Source of the DNA: RCIO01 sp964629765
Lineage (GTDB): Bacteria; Pseudomonadota; Alphaproteobacteria; Rhizobiales; Rhizobiaceae
Direction of reading: 5' to 3'
DNA: 64,000 bases
Assembly (NCBI GenBank): GCA_964629765.1
Contig: CAZVTK010000004.1
Span: 32,175-96,174, forward strand
Shown in pieces: positions 44,642-52,547 of the stretch; the first letter of the stretch is position 1; every line of letters starts with the position of its first letter. Position numbers and translations under genes: made by a program. The notes below the pieces were generated by a model that saw nothing but the letters and a program-made list of their open reading frames with translations, was not told the origin of the DNA and made no database searches.

Positions 44642-45172
44642 ATGACCGCTGCCATCCCCAGCCTTTCCCGCCCGCTCCTCGCGGCAGCGGCCGCCTGCGG
44701 CCTCGCGCTGCTGGCCGCAGGTCCCGCCGCGACCCAGTCCGGCGCCCAGGCGACCGACAGCCTCGCCGGCCGCACCTCCGACGAGATCGAGCGCTTCTGC
44801 GGCAACATCGTCGACGTCGCCCGCGACCGCCGCTACTCGCTCCAGGCGGCCGAGCTCTCCCAGCTCCAGAAGGAGGTGGACGAGCGCATCCGCCTGCTGG
44901 AGACCAAGCGCGCCGAATACGAGGACTGGCTCAACCGGCGCGAAACCTTCATGAAGCAGGCCGAGCAGAGCGTCGTGCAGATCTATGCGCGCATGCGCCC
45001 CGACGCCGCCGCCAGCCAGCTCGGCGAGCTGCGCGCCGAGATCGCCGCCAGCATCCTGATGAAGCTCGACGCGCGCATCTCCAGCGTCATCCTCAACGAA
45101 ATGGACAGGAAGGCCGCCGCCGCTCTCACCAGCATCATGGTGAGCGCCGCCCGCCCGAAGGACCCGGCATGA
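44642..45172 (+). CDS. motE: Motility protein MotE (periplasmic chaperone of MotC)
   Basis: A 176-residue protein with a signal peptide (LLAAAAACGLALLAAGPAATQ) and a long coiled coil (about residues 60-110: LSQLQKEVDERIRLLETKRA, EDWLNRRETFMKQAEQSVVQ), then a globular helical end (YARMRPDAAASQLGELRAEI). In Sinorhizobium meliloti MotE stabilises the periplasmic motor protein MotC; the motC gene here is at 53896. The position between flgI and flgH and the MotE/MgtE-N-like C-terminus support the call. It overlaps flgH by four bases. Confidence 0.88.
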   Translation: MTAAIPSLSRPLLAAAAACGLALLAAGPAATQSGAQATDSLAGRTSDEIERFCGNIVDVARDRRYSLQAAELSQLQKEVDERIRLLETKRAEYEDWLNRRETFMKQAEQSVVQIYARMRPDAAASQLGELRAEIAASILMKLDARISSVILNEMDRKAAAALTSIMVSAARPKDPA

Positions 45173-45870
45173 TCCGCACCCTCGCCGCCCTCGCCCTCGC
45201 CGGCTTCGCCGCCGGCTGCACCCAGGCCGCCAAGGAGATCGGCCGCGCGCCCTACATGTCGCCGGTCGGCACGGGCATCAAGTCCGAGGTCATCAACGCC
45301 TACCCGCCGCAGCCGACGCCGGTGAAGCGCTTCTCGCTGTGGAGCGACAAGCAGAGCAAGCTCTTCACCGACGCCCGCGCCCTGTCGGTGGGCGACATCC
45401 TGACGGTGGCCATCACCATCAACGACAAGGCGTCGTTCAAGAACCAGAGCAACCGCACGCGCGACCAGAAGCGCTCGCTCGGGCTCGGCCTCACCGCCTC
45501 CTCGCCCGACCTCGGCGTCGAGGTCTCGGGCGCGCTGGACGGCAGCCTCAATTCCGGCAGCGCCAGCACCGGCGCGGGCGCGACGACCCGCTCCGAGAGC
45601 ATCAATTTGATGGTCGCGGCCGTCGTGACCGACGTCCTGCCGAACGGCAACCTGGTCATCTCCGGCTCGCAGGAGGTGCGCGTCAACTACGAGATGCGCA
45701 TCCTCACCATCGCCGGCATCGTGCGCCCGTCCGACATCGGCGCGGCCAACACCATCTCGGCCGAGCGCATCGCCGAGGCGCGCATCTCCTACGGCGGCCG
45801 CGGCAAGCTGAGCGAGGTGCAGCAGCCGACCTACGGCCAGCAGGCGCTCGACGCCGTGATGCCGTTCTGA
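45169..45870 (+). CDS. flgH: Flagellar L-ring lipoprotein FlgH
   Basis: A 233-residue outer-membrane lipoprotein. The lipobox is GFAAGC (cysteine about residue 17). Core motifs: SLWSDKQSKLFTDARALSVG followed by DILTVAITINDKASFKNQSN, and the C-terminal block GNLVISGSQEVRVNYEMRIL / TIAGIVRPSDIGAANTISAE. It forms the L ring with lipopolysaccharide. It overlaps motE by four bases; fliL follows after 19 bases. Confidence 0.97.
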   Translation: MIRTLAALALAGFAAGCTQAAKEIGRAPYMSPVGTGIKSEVINAYPPQPTPVKRFSLWSDKQSKLFTDARALSVGDILTVAITINDKASFKNQSNRTRDQKRSLGLGLTASSPDLGVEVSGALDGSLNSGSASTGAGATTRSESINLMVAAVVTDVLPNGNLVISGSQEVRVNYEMRILTIAGIVRPSDIGAANTISAERIAEARISYGGRGKLSEVQQPTYGQQALDAVMPF

Positions 45871-45889
45871 TCCCGAAGGCGCGTATCCG

Positions 45890-46396
45890 ATGGCAGCGGC
45901 AGCCGCGACGGCAGACGACATGGCGGCCCCGAAGAAGGGGCCGGGCCTGATCGTGCAGGTCGCGGTGCTGCTGGTGCTGACCGCCGCCGCCGCCGGCGCC
46001 GGATGGTTCTTCGGCGGCATGCTGGGCGCCACGGTCCAGCCGGAGGTCGCCGGGGAAGCGCCGCCGGCCGACGCCGGGCACGGCAAGGCGGCGGACCACG
46101 GCCCTCCGGTCGCGCTCAGGATCCTGCCGCTGGAGCCGCTGACCACCAACCTTGCCGACCCGACGGACATCTGGATCCGCCTCGAGCTCGCGCTGGTCTT
46201 CGCCGACACGCCCGACCCCGAGGTCGGCGAGCTCATCCATCAGGACATCCTGGCCTATCTGCGCACGGTCAAGGCGCGGCAGATCGAGGGCCCGAGCGGC
46301 TTCCAGTACCTGCGCTCCGACTTCGACGAGCGCGCCCGCGTGCGCAGCGACGGCCGCGTGAAACAGGTGCTGATCCGCACCATGCTGTTTGAATGA
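45890..46396 (+). CDS. fliL: Flagellar basal body-associated protein FliL
   Basis: A 168-residue protein with one N-terminal transmembrane helix (about residues 21-43, LIVQVAVLLVLTAAAAGAGW) and a periplasmic FliL/stomatin-like domain (PLEPLTTNLADPTDIWIRLE, ILAYLRTVKARQIEGPSGFQ, RVKQVLIRTMLFE). It supports stator function at the motor. The stop overlaps the fliP start by four bases, a standard fliL-fliP arrangement. Confidence 0.95.
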   Translation: MAAAAATADDMAAPKKGPGLIVQVAVLLVLTAAAAGAGWFFGGMLGATVQPEVAGEAPPADAGHGKAADHGPPVALRILPLEPLTTNLADPTDIWIRLELALVFADTPDPEVGELIHQDILAYLRTVKARQIEGPSGFQYLRSDFDERARVRSDGRVKQVLIRTMLFE

Positions 46397-47142
46397 CCCG
46401 CCCTCTCGCCGCCGTCCTGCTGCTGCCCCTGCTGCTGCTCGGGGCCGCCGGCGCCGCGCAGGCGCAGCAGTTCGACCTGAACACCATCGTCGGCAACGCC
46501 GACGGCTCCACCGTCGGCACCATCATCCAGATGTTCGGCCTGCTCACCGTCCTGTCGGTGGCGCCGGGCCTGCTGATCATGGCGACGAGCTTCACCCGCT
46601 TCATCATCGCCTTCTCGATCCTGCGCTCCGGCATCGGCCTGCCGTCGACGCCGGCCAACCTGATCCTCATCAGCCTGTCGCTGTTCATGACCTTCTACGT
46701 CATGGCGCCGACCTTCGACCGCGCCTGGAACGAGGGCGTGCAGCCGCTGATGCGCAACGAGATCACCGAGGAAGCCGCGCTTCCGCGCATCTCCGATCCG
46801 TTCCGCGACTTCATGGCCGCCAATGTGCGGGCGCAGGACTACGAGCTTTTCGCCGACCTCGCGCGCGAGCGCGGCCAGCAGGTTGCCAACATCGACAATG
46901 CCGAGCTGCGCGTGCTGGTGCCGGCCTTCATGATCTCCGAGATCCGGCGCGGCTTCGAGATCGGCTTCCTGATCGTCCTGCCCTTCCTCGTCATCGACCT
47001 GATCGTGGCGACGATCACCATGTCGATGGGCATGATGATGCTGCCGCCGACCGTGGTGTCCCTGCCCTTCAAGATCCTGTTCTTCGTGCTGATCGACGGC
47101 TGGAACCTGCTCGTCGGCAGCCTTGTGCGGTCCTTCGCCTGA
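46393..47142 (+). CDS. fliP: Flagellar export gate protein FliP
   Basis: A 249-residue export gate component with a cleavable signal (LAAVLLLPLLLLGAAGAAQAQ) and four membrane helices. Typical FliP strings are TVLSVAPGLLIMATSFTRFI, LRSGIGLPSTPANLILISLS, FLIVLPFLVIDLIVATITMS and MGMMMLPPTVVSLPFKILFF. FliP, FliQ (63179) and FliR form the core channel. It is the last gene of the flgB operon; a GC-rich hairpin follows. Confidence 0.97.
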   Translation: MTRPLAAVLLLPLLLLGAAGAAQAQQFDLNTIVGNADGSTVGTIIQMFGLLTVLSVAPGLLIMATSFTRFIIAFSILRSGIGLPSTPANLILISLSLFMTFYVMAPTFDRAWNEGVQPLMRNEITEEAALPRISDPFRDFMAANVRAQDYELFADLARERGQQVANIDNAELRVLVPAFMISEIRRGFEIGFLIVLPFLVIDLIVATITMSMGMMMLPPTVVSLPFKILFFVLIDGWNLLVGSLVRSFA

Positions 47143-47183
47143 CCCCCGGATAGCTACGGCCTGACCGAGGTTCGACCGCTCGG

Positions 47184-47211
47184 GCCGCCCCCGGGGCCGC
47201 CCCCGGGCGGC
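47184..47211 (+). terminator. GC-rich hairpin after fliP
   Basis: GCCGCCC (47184) and GGGCGGC (47205) frame a region that can fold further with internal C- and G-runs. There is no T-run, only CGACCCGTTT, so it is a weak or factor-assisted end for the flgB-fliP operon, 42 bases after the stop. Confidence 0.45.
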
Positions 47212-47251
47212 GACCCGTTTCGGCACACCCGCGCCTCAGCTTCGCTTAACA

Positions 47252-47266
47252 TTAGCGGTTATCGAT
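47252..47266 (+). promoter_or_regulatory. Flagellin upstream box, first flagellin copy
   Basis: TTAGCGGTTATCGAT lies 135 bases before the flagellin start and closely matches a sequence upstream of the second flagellin gene (48750-48765). Both copies follow a TTAAC string by a few bases. It is a candidate binding site or promoter for the flagellin class of genes. Confidence 0.45.
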
Positions 47267-47401
47267 TTATCAGCTTTTGCCTGCCAAATATGCCATCGCG
47301 CTTGGCGACGTGATCTTTGTAAGTGGTCACTGGCATGATGCCGCTCGCCGAACCGGTAGCCCGGTATGTTCCTGTCTAGTATCTCATAAGGAACAAGGCT
47401 G

Positions 47402-48577
47402 ATGTCCAGTCTGCTTACCAATTCGTCCGCGATGACCGCCCTGCAGACCTTGCAGCAGGTCAACAAGGATCTCACCACCACCCAGGGCCGTATCGCCACC
47501 GGCCAGAAGGTCGCCTCGGCCTCCGACAACGCCGCCTACTGGTCGATCGCGACCACGATGCGCTCGGACAACGGCGCCCTCGGCGCGGTCAAGGAGGCCC
47601 TCGGCCTCGGCGCCGCCAAGATCGACACCGCATCGGCCGGCGTCAACCAGGCGATCGAATATGTCGACGCCATCAAGAAGAAGCTGATCACCGCGCAGGA
47701 GCCTTCGGCCGACCGCGCCAAGATCCAGGGTGAAATCGCCCAGCTTCAGGAACAGCTCCGCGGCATCGCCGAATCGGCGAGCTTCGGCGGCGAGAACTGG
47801 CTCCAGGCCGACGTCACCGGCACCCCGACGCAGAACAAGTCGGTCGTCGCCTCCTTCGTCCGCGACAATTCCGGCAACGTCTCGGTCAAGAAGATCGACT
47901 ACGAGCTGAACAGCACGACGGTCCTCTACGACACCGGCGGCAACGACGGCATCCTGGACGGCACGAGCACGATCTCGGGCTCGGCGGTCACGCTGAACAT
48001 CAACGTCAACGGCACCGTCGGCGAACACACCGTCGCCTCGTTCACCACGGACGACGTGATCGCCGCCGGCGCGGGCTCCTCCGTGTTCAACGGCAGCCAT
48101 GCCAACGACGGCGCCAACGACTACGTCAAGGTCTCCGACAACGTGTGGGTGCGCGCCGTCGACCAGTCCACGGTTCCGACCCAGGAAGGCGCCTTCGACG
48201 ACGGCACCACCCTGTGGGCGATCGACACGACCGCCGCGCCCGGCACGTCGACCGCGTCGGTCGACTCCCTGTCGATCAGCGCCACCACGACCTTCGCCGA
48301 GCTCGACGGCATGCTCCAGCTCGTCGATACGGCCCTGACGGAGATGACCAGCGCCTCGGCGACGCTGGGCTCGATCTCGGCCCGCATCGAGATGCAGGAG
48401 AAGTTCATCGACAAGCTGACCGACTCGCTCGATCGCGGCATCGGCCGTCTGGTCGACGCGGATATGGAGGAGGAGTCGGCTCGCCTCTCCGCTCTCCAGG
48501 TCCAGCAGCAGCTCGGCATCCAGTCGCTGTCGATCGCCAACTCGAACTCGCAGAACATCCTCTCGCTGTTCCGCTAA
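47402..48577 (+). CDS. Flagellin (first copy)
   Basis: A 391-residue filament subunit. The conserved N-terminal D0/D1 region (MSSLLTNSSAMTALQTLQQ to about residue 145) and the C-terminal D1/D0 region (about 310-391, with KLTDSLDRGIGRLVDADMEE and LSIANSNSQNILSLFR) flank a variable, Thr/Gly-rich centre. No signal peptide; secreted through the flagellar export system. The start ATG is preceded by AAGGAACAAGG. It is monocistronic: a strong terminator follows. The neighbouring flagellin is about 70 percent alike by eye at both ends. Rhizobia name such genes flaA-flaD; which one this is cannot be decided here. Confidence 0.95.
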   Translation: MSSLLTNSSAMTALQTLQQVNKDLTTTQGRIATGQKVASASDNAAYWSIATTMRSDNGALGAVKEALGLGAAKIDTASAGVNQAIEYVDAIKKKLITAQEPSADRAKIQGEIAQLQEQLRGIAESASFGGENWLQADVTGTPTQNKSVVASFVRDNSGNVSVKKIDYELNSTTVLYDTGGNDGILDGTSTISGSAVTLNINVNGTVGEHTVASFTTDDVIAAGAGSSVFNGSHANDGANDYVKVSDNVWVRAVDQSTVPTQEGAFDDGTTLWAIDTTAAPGTSTASVDSLSISATTTFAELDGMLQLVDTALTEMTSASATLGSISARIEMQEKFIDKLTDSLDRGIGRLVDADMEEESARLSALQVQQQLGIQSLSIANSNSQNILSLFR

Positions 48578-48600
48578 ACGAACCGGCACCGCCGATCCCG

Positions 48601-48635
48601 AGCCGGGCCGCGCATCGCGCGGCCCGGTTCTTTTT
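48601..48635 (+). terminator. Rho-independent terminator of the first flagellin gene
   Basis: Ten-base perfect stem CCGGGCCGCG (48603-48612) and its complement (48618-48627), five-base loop, then TTCTTTTT. It ends the flagellin transcript 24 bases after the stop codon. Confidence 0.92.
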
Positions 48636-48911
48636 GGGGGAGCGCTGCACGCCGCCCGGATCAGCGGGCCCTCCTTTCCCGCTCGCCGCTCCTTTTTTGC
48701 CCTCCCCGGACCTCCGCGCCGCCCCACGGCCGCGAATTAACGTTTCATTTTAGCGGTTTACCGATCATTAAGGTTACCGATCTATTGATTTTGACAGCAA
48801 CCGGGCCCTACCGCTGGTCTGGCCACCGATTCGCCCTCGTCCGGGGCGCGTGGTTGTCAGTTGGGGGGCAGCCGTCAGGTTGTCGAATACGGATCAGAAG
48901 GATCGAGACTG
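48636..48911. promoter_or_regulatory. Control region of the second flagellin gene
   Basis: The 334-base flagellin-flagellin gap holds the terminator above and, from 48735, an AT-rich stretch. TTAGCGGTTTACCGAT (48750-48765) is the flagellin box, and GGTTACCGAT recurs at 48772-48781, so the core GGTT(T)ACCGAT occurs twice, 17 bases apart. The last 130 bases form the leader, with AAGGATCGAGACTG before the ATG. The leader start resembles that of the first flagellin, a possible FlbT target. Confidence 0.5.
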
Positions 48912-50096
48912 ATGTCCAGTCTTCTTACCAATGCGTCTGCAATGACTGCCCTGCAGACTTTGGCGCAGATCAACAAGGATCTGGCGTCGACTCAGTCCCG
49001 TGTCGCGACCGGCATGAAGGTCTCGCAGGCTTCAGACAACGCAGCATACTGGTCCATTGCCACCACGATGCGCTCCGACAACGCCGCCCTCGGCGCCGTG
49101 CAGGAAGCCCTCGGCCTCGGCGGCGCCAAGGTCGACACGGCCTATGCCGGCATGGAGCAGGCCATCGAATATGTCGACGCCATCAAGAAGAAGCTGATCA
49201 CCGCCAAGGAGCCCAGCGCCGACCGCGCCAAGCTTCAGGAGGACATCGACCAGCTCCAGGAGCAGCTTCGCGGCATCGCCGAATCCGCCACCTTCTCGGG
49301 CGAGAACTGGTTGCAGGCCGACATCACCGCGGGCGGCGGCACCGTCACCAAGAGCGTGGTCTCCTCCTTCGTCCGCGACTCCTCCGGCAGCATCACCGTC
49401 ACCAAGATCGACTACACGCTCGACAGCACCACGGTCCTCTTCGACACCGGCGGCGACACCGGCCTGCTGGACTCCATTACCGCGATCGAAGGCGCCGCCG
49501 TCACCTTGCAGATCAACGTCGCCGGCACAGTGACCGCCTTCACGGTCGCGTCCTTCACCACGGACGACGTCATCGCCGCCGGCGCCGGCTCGACCGTGTT
49601 CGACGGCAGCTACGCCAATGACGGCACCAACGACTACGTCAAGGTGGCGGACGACATCTGGGTGCGCGCCATCGACCAGACCGGCGTTCCCGACCAGGAA
49701 GTCGCCTATATGGACTCCACCAGCGCTCTGTGGGCGGTGGACACCGGCAACGTCGCCGTCGCCACCAACTCGTCGGTCGACACGCTGACGATCAGCCTCG
49801 GCACCACCATGGCGCAGATCGACGGCATGCTCCAGATGATCGACGACGCGCTGTCGGCGGTCACCAGCGCCGCCGCCACGCTGGGCTCGGTGAAGTCGCG
49901 CATCGACTTGCAGAACGACTTCATCTCCAAGCTGACCGACTCGCTCGACCGCGGTATCGGCCGGCTGGTCGACGCCGACATGGAGGAGGAGTCGGCCCGC
50001 CTCTCCGCCCTTCAGGTCCAGCAGCAGCTCGGCATCCAGGCGCTGTCCATCGCCAACTCGAACGCCCAGAACATCCTCAGCCTGTTCCGTCAGTAG
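48912..50096 (+). CDS. Flagellin (second copy)
   Basis: A 394-residue flagellin starting MSSLLTNASAMTALQTLAQ. The first 145 and last 85 residues are close to the upstream flagellin (same DNAAYWSIATTMRSDN and NILSLFR segments), with a more diverged centre (about residues 150-305). It has its own leader and terminator, so the two subunits can be expressed at different levels. Rhizobial filaments are commonly built from several flagellins. ATG 48912 is chosen; the frame extends upstream to 48861 without family similarity. Confidence 0.95.
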   Translation: MSSLLTNASAMTALQTLAQINKDLASTQSRVATGMKVSQASDNAAYWSIATTMRSDNAALGAVQEALGLGGAKVDTAYAGMEQAIEYVDAIKKKLITAKEPSADRAKLQEDIDQLQEQLRGIAESATFSGENWLQADITAGGGTVTKSVVSSFVRDSSGSITVTKIDYTLDSTTVLFDTGGDTGLLDSITAIEGAAVTLQINVAGTVTAFTVASFTTDDVIAAGAGSTVFDGSYANDGTNDYVKVADDIWVRAIDQTGVPDQEVAYMDSTSALWAVDTGNVAVATNSSVDTLTISLGTTMAQIDGMLQMIDDALSAVTSAAATLGSVKSRIDLQNDFISKLTDSLDRGIGRLVDADMEEESARLSALQVQQQLGIQALSIANSNAQNILSLFRQ

Positions 50097-50118
50097 GAAC
50101 GCGGCTGAAGCACCGGAT

Positions 50119-50150
50119 ACGGGCCGTCCCGCAAGGGGCGGCCCGTTCGT
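50119..50150 (+). terminator. Rho-independent-type terminator of the second flagellin gene
   Basis: Eleven-base stem with one G-T pair (50120-50130 with 50135-50145), GCAA tetraloop, then TTCGTATT. It separates the flagellin from the fliF operon, whose promoter element starts 18 bases later. Confidence 0.8.
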
Positions 50151-50167
50151 ATTGAAGCCGGCCATCC

Positions 50168-50192
50168 TCGCACAAGCTTCACCCCCTAGGCT
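50168..50192 (+). promoter_or_regulatory. Shared flagellar promoter element, fliF operon copy
   Basis: TCGCACAAG, nine bases, CTAGGCT; ends 34 bases before the fliF GTG. The right half is identical to that of the flgB copy. The left half has A for G at position 5. Confidence 0.7.
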
Positions 50193-50226
50193 GGACGTCA
50201 CGCCAACATCGTGAGCGGATCGTCTC

Positions 50227-51888
50227 GTGCCGGAACAAATCCAGCGGATACTCGACAACCTGAAGGCGCTCGGCCCGCAGAAGCTGGCGATGCTCGGCGG
50301 CGGCGTCGCGCTGGCCGTCGCGGTCCTGTCCATCGCCGCGCTCTATCTCAACCGGCCCGCCTACGAGACGCTCTATGTCGGCCTGGAGCGCGCCGACGTG
50401 AACCAGATCGGCATGGTTCTGGGCGAGGCCGGCGTGCCCTTCGACGTGGCCTCCGACGGCGCGACCGTGCTCGTCGCCGCCGGCAGGACGGCCAATGCGC
50501 GCATGCTGCTGGCCGAGAAGGGCCTGCCCACCAGCGCCAATGCCGGCTACGAGATATTCGACAATGTCGGCTCGCTCGGCCTGACGAGCTTCATGCAGCA
50601 GATCACCCGCATCCGCGCGCTCGAGGGCGAGATCGCCCGCACCATCCAGTCGCTCGAAGGCATACGCTCGGCCCGCGTCCACATCGTCCTGCCCGAGCGC
50701 GGCAATTTCCGCCGCGAGGAGCAGTCGCCGTCGGCCTCCGTGGTCATCCGCACCATCGGCTCGGAAGCGCAGCGCAAGGCCGCCGCCATCCGCCACATGG
50801 TGGCCGCCGCCGTTCCCGGCCTCGGCGCCGACAAGGTCACCGTGCTCGACGCCACCGGCACGCTGCTCGCCTCCGGCGACGACCCGTCCAACAGCACGCT
50901 GGCGCGCGCCATGGACGTGGAGCGCCAGGTCGCCGGCAACATCGAGGAGAACATCAGCCGCGCGCTGGCGCCCTATCTCGGCTTCGAGAATTTCCGCGCC
51001 AGCGTCCGCGCCACGGTCAACACCGACCAGCGCCAGACCGAGGAGACCATCTTCGACCCGGAATCGCGGGTGGAGCGCTCGGTGCAGGTGGTGAAGTCGG
51101 CCGAGAACGCCAGCCAGACCTCCAGCGCCTCGCCCACCTCGGTCGAGCAGAACCTGCCCGACCCCGCCGCCGGCGCCGGGCAGGGCCCGCAGTCGAGCGA
51201 GGCGAGCGAACGCCGCGAGGAGACCACCAACTACGAGCTGAACACCAAGCGCATCGCCACCGTCAGCAACGGCTACGCCCTGTCGCAACTGTCGATCGCC
51301 GTGGTGGTCAACCAGTCGCGGCTGGCGGCCCTTGCCGGCCCCAACGCCACCGAGCAGCAGATCGCCGCCAAGGTGGCCGAGATACAGGCGCTGGTCACCT
51401 CCGCCGCCGGCCTCTCGGTGAGCCGCGGCGACCAGATCAACGTCTCGGCGGTGCAGTTCCTCGACGATGCGGACGGCGCCTCGGCGGGCGGCGGCGTGCT
51501 GGACTCGCTGAAGTCGCAGGCCGGCACGATGATCAATGCGCTGGCCTTCGTGACGGTCGCCTTCCTGGTGATCTGGTTCGGCCTGCGTCCGCTCACCGCC
51601 GCCGTGACGCCGAAGGCGCCCGAGACCGAGGCGATCGCGGAAGGCGATTCGCCGCGCGCCCTGCCCGGTCCCGAGGGTCAGGCCGCGCTGCCCGGCGCCG
51701 GCCAGCAGGCTTTCGACCCCGTCACCGGCCAGCCCATACCGGGTCTCCAGATGGCTCCCGTGGAAGGCTTCAACCAGCGCATCAAGCCCGCCCCGCAGGA
51801 CCGCCTCGCCCGCATGGTCGACCTGAATGACGAGCGCACCGCCCAGATCCTGCGCAAATGGGCGGCCAACGAGGTGGCGGCAGCCTGA
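50227..51888 (+). CDS. fliF: Flagellar MS-ring protein FliF
   Basis: A 553-residue inner-membrane ring protein with an N-terminal helix (about residues 20-42), a periplasmic domain with YETLYVGLERADVNQIGMVL, ARMLLAEKGLPTSANAGYEI and ARTIQSLEGIRSARVHIVLP, a second helix at about 438-458 and a cytoplasmic tail that binds FliG (LARMVDLNDERTAQILRKWA). GTG 50227 is the start; no strong ribosome site is visible. In many rhizobia fliF heads the flagellar cluster near visNR; here it follows the flagellins and leads an operon with fliH-like, motB and motC. Confidence 0.96.
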   Translation: MPEQIQRILDNLKALGPQKLAMLGGGVALAVAVLSIAALYLNRPAYETLYVGLERADVNQIGMVLGEAGVPFDVASDGATVLVAAGRTANARMLLAEKGLPTSANAGYEIFDNVGSLGLTSFMQQITRIRALEGEIARTIQSLEGIRSARVHIVLPERGNFRREEQSPSASVVIRTIGSEAQRKAAAIRHMVAAAVPGLGADKVTVLDATGTLLASGDDPSNSTLARAMDVERQVAGNIEENISRALAPYLGFENFRASVRATVNTDQRQTEETIFDPESRVERSVQVVKSAENASQTSSASPTSVEQNLPDPAAGAGQGPQSSEASERREETTNYELNTKRIATVSNGYALSQLSIAVVVNQSRLAALAGPNATEQQIAAKVAEIQALVTSAAGLSVSRGDQINVSAVQFLDDADGASAGGGVLDSLKSQAGTMINALAFVTVAFLVIWFGLRPLTAAVTPKAPETEAIAEGDSPRALPGPEGQAALPGAGQQAFDPVTGQPIPGLQMAPVEGFNQRIKPAPQDRLARMVDLNDERTAQILRKWAANEVAAA

Positions 51889-52547
51889 TGCCGGCCTACG
51901 CACTCATCGACGCTCTGCCGGATTTCGGGGCCGTGCGCCCCGTGCCGGCGCGCGCGCACGAGCCCGCCGCGCCGTCGGGAACGCCATCCGGGGCGCCGGC
52001 TCCCGCGCCCGAGCCTGAAATCGAAACCGTCCCCCGCGAGGAGATGGAGCGCGCCGTCGCCGAGGCCGAGGCCGCGCTCGGGGAGCGGCTGGCCGCCGCG
52101 CATGAGGCGGAGACCGCCGCCATGGCGGCCGCCCATGCCGACGAGATCGAGCGTTTGCGGCGCGAGCTGGGCACTGAGGCCGGCCTCGCCATCGCGGCCC
52201 GCTTCGCGGAAGCGGAAGCGAACCTCGCCGAAAGCGCCAATGCCGTCGTCGCCCGCATCCTCGGCGTGGTGCTGACGGAGGAAGTGACCCGCATGGCCGT
52301 CGGGCAGCTCGGCGCGGCGATCCGCGAGGCCCTTGCCGACCGCGAGACGGTGCGGCTGCGCATAACCGGCCCGCTCTCGCTGTTCGAGGCGCTGCGGCCG
52401 GCGCTGGGCGCCTTTGCCGAGCGCGCCGAATTCGTCGAGGCACCTGGCCTCGACATCGCCGTGGCGGTCGATTCGTCCCTGTTCGAGACCGCCGTCTCCG
52501 AATGGTCGAAGGCGCTCACCGAAGCCCTTGCCGGAGCACGCGCATGA
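51888..52547 (+). CDS. fliH: FliH-like regulator of the export ATPase
   Basis: A 219-residue protein with the layout of FliH/SctL: a Pro/Ala-rich N-terminus, a long Ala/Glu-rich coiled coil (about residues 45-125, MERAVAEAEAALGERLAAAH) and a C-terminal globular domain (VVARILGVVLTEEVTRMAVG, VRLRITGPLSLFEALRPALG). The start overlaps the fliF stop by one base and the stop overlaps the motB start. Sequence similarity to FliH is weak by nature, so the name rests on architecture and the fliF context. It should bind FliI (38919). Confidence 0.75.
   Translation: MPAYALIDALPDFGAVRPVPARAHEPAAPSGTPSGAPAPAPEPEIETVPREEMERAVAEAEAALGERLAAAHEAETAAMAAAHADEIERLRRELGTEAGLAIAARFAEAEANLAESANAVVARILGVVLTEEVTRMAVGQLGAAIREALADRETVRLRITGPLSLFEALRPALGAFAERAEFVEAPGLDIAVAVDSSLFETAVSEWSKALTEALAGARA

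Noticed and set aside
47325..47345. GGCATGATGCCGC upstream of the first flagellin as a sigma-54 site
   Set aside because: The GG to GC spacing is nine, not ten, bases, and the second flagellin has no counterpart.
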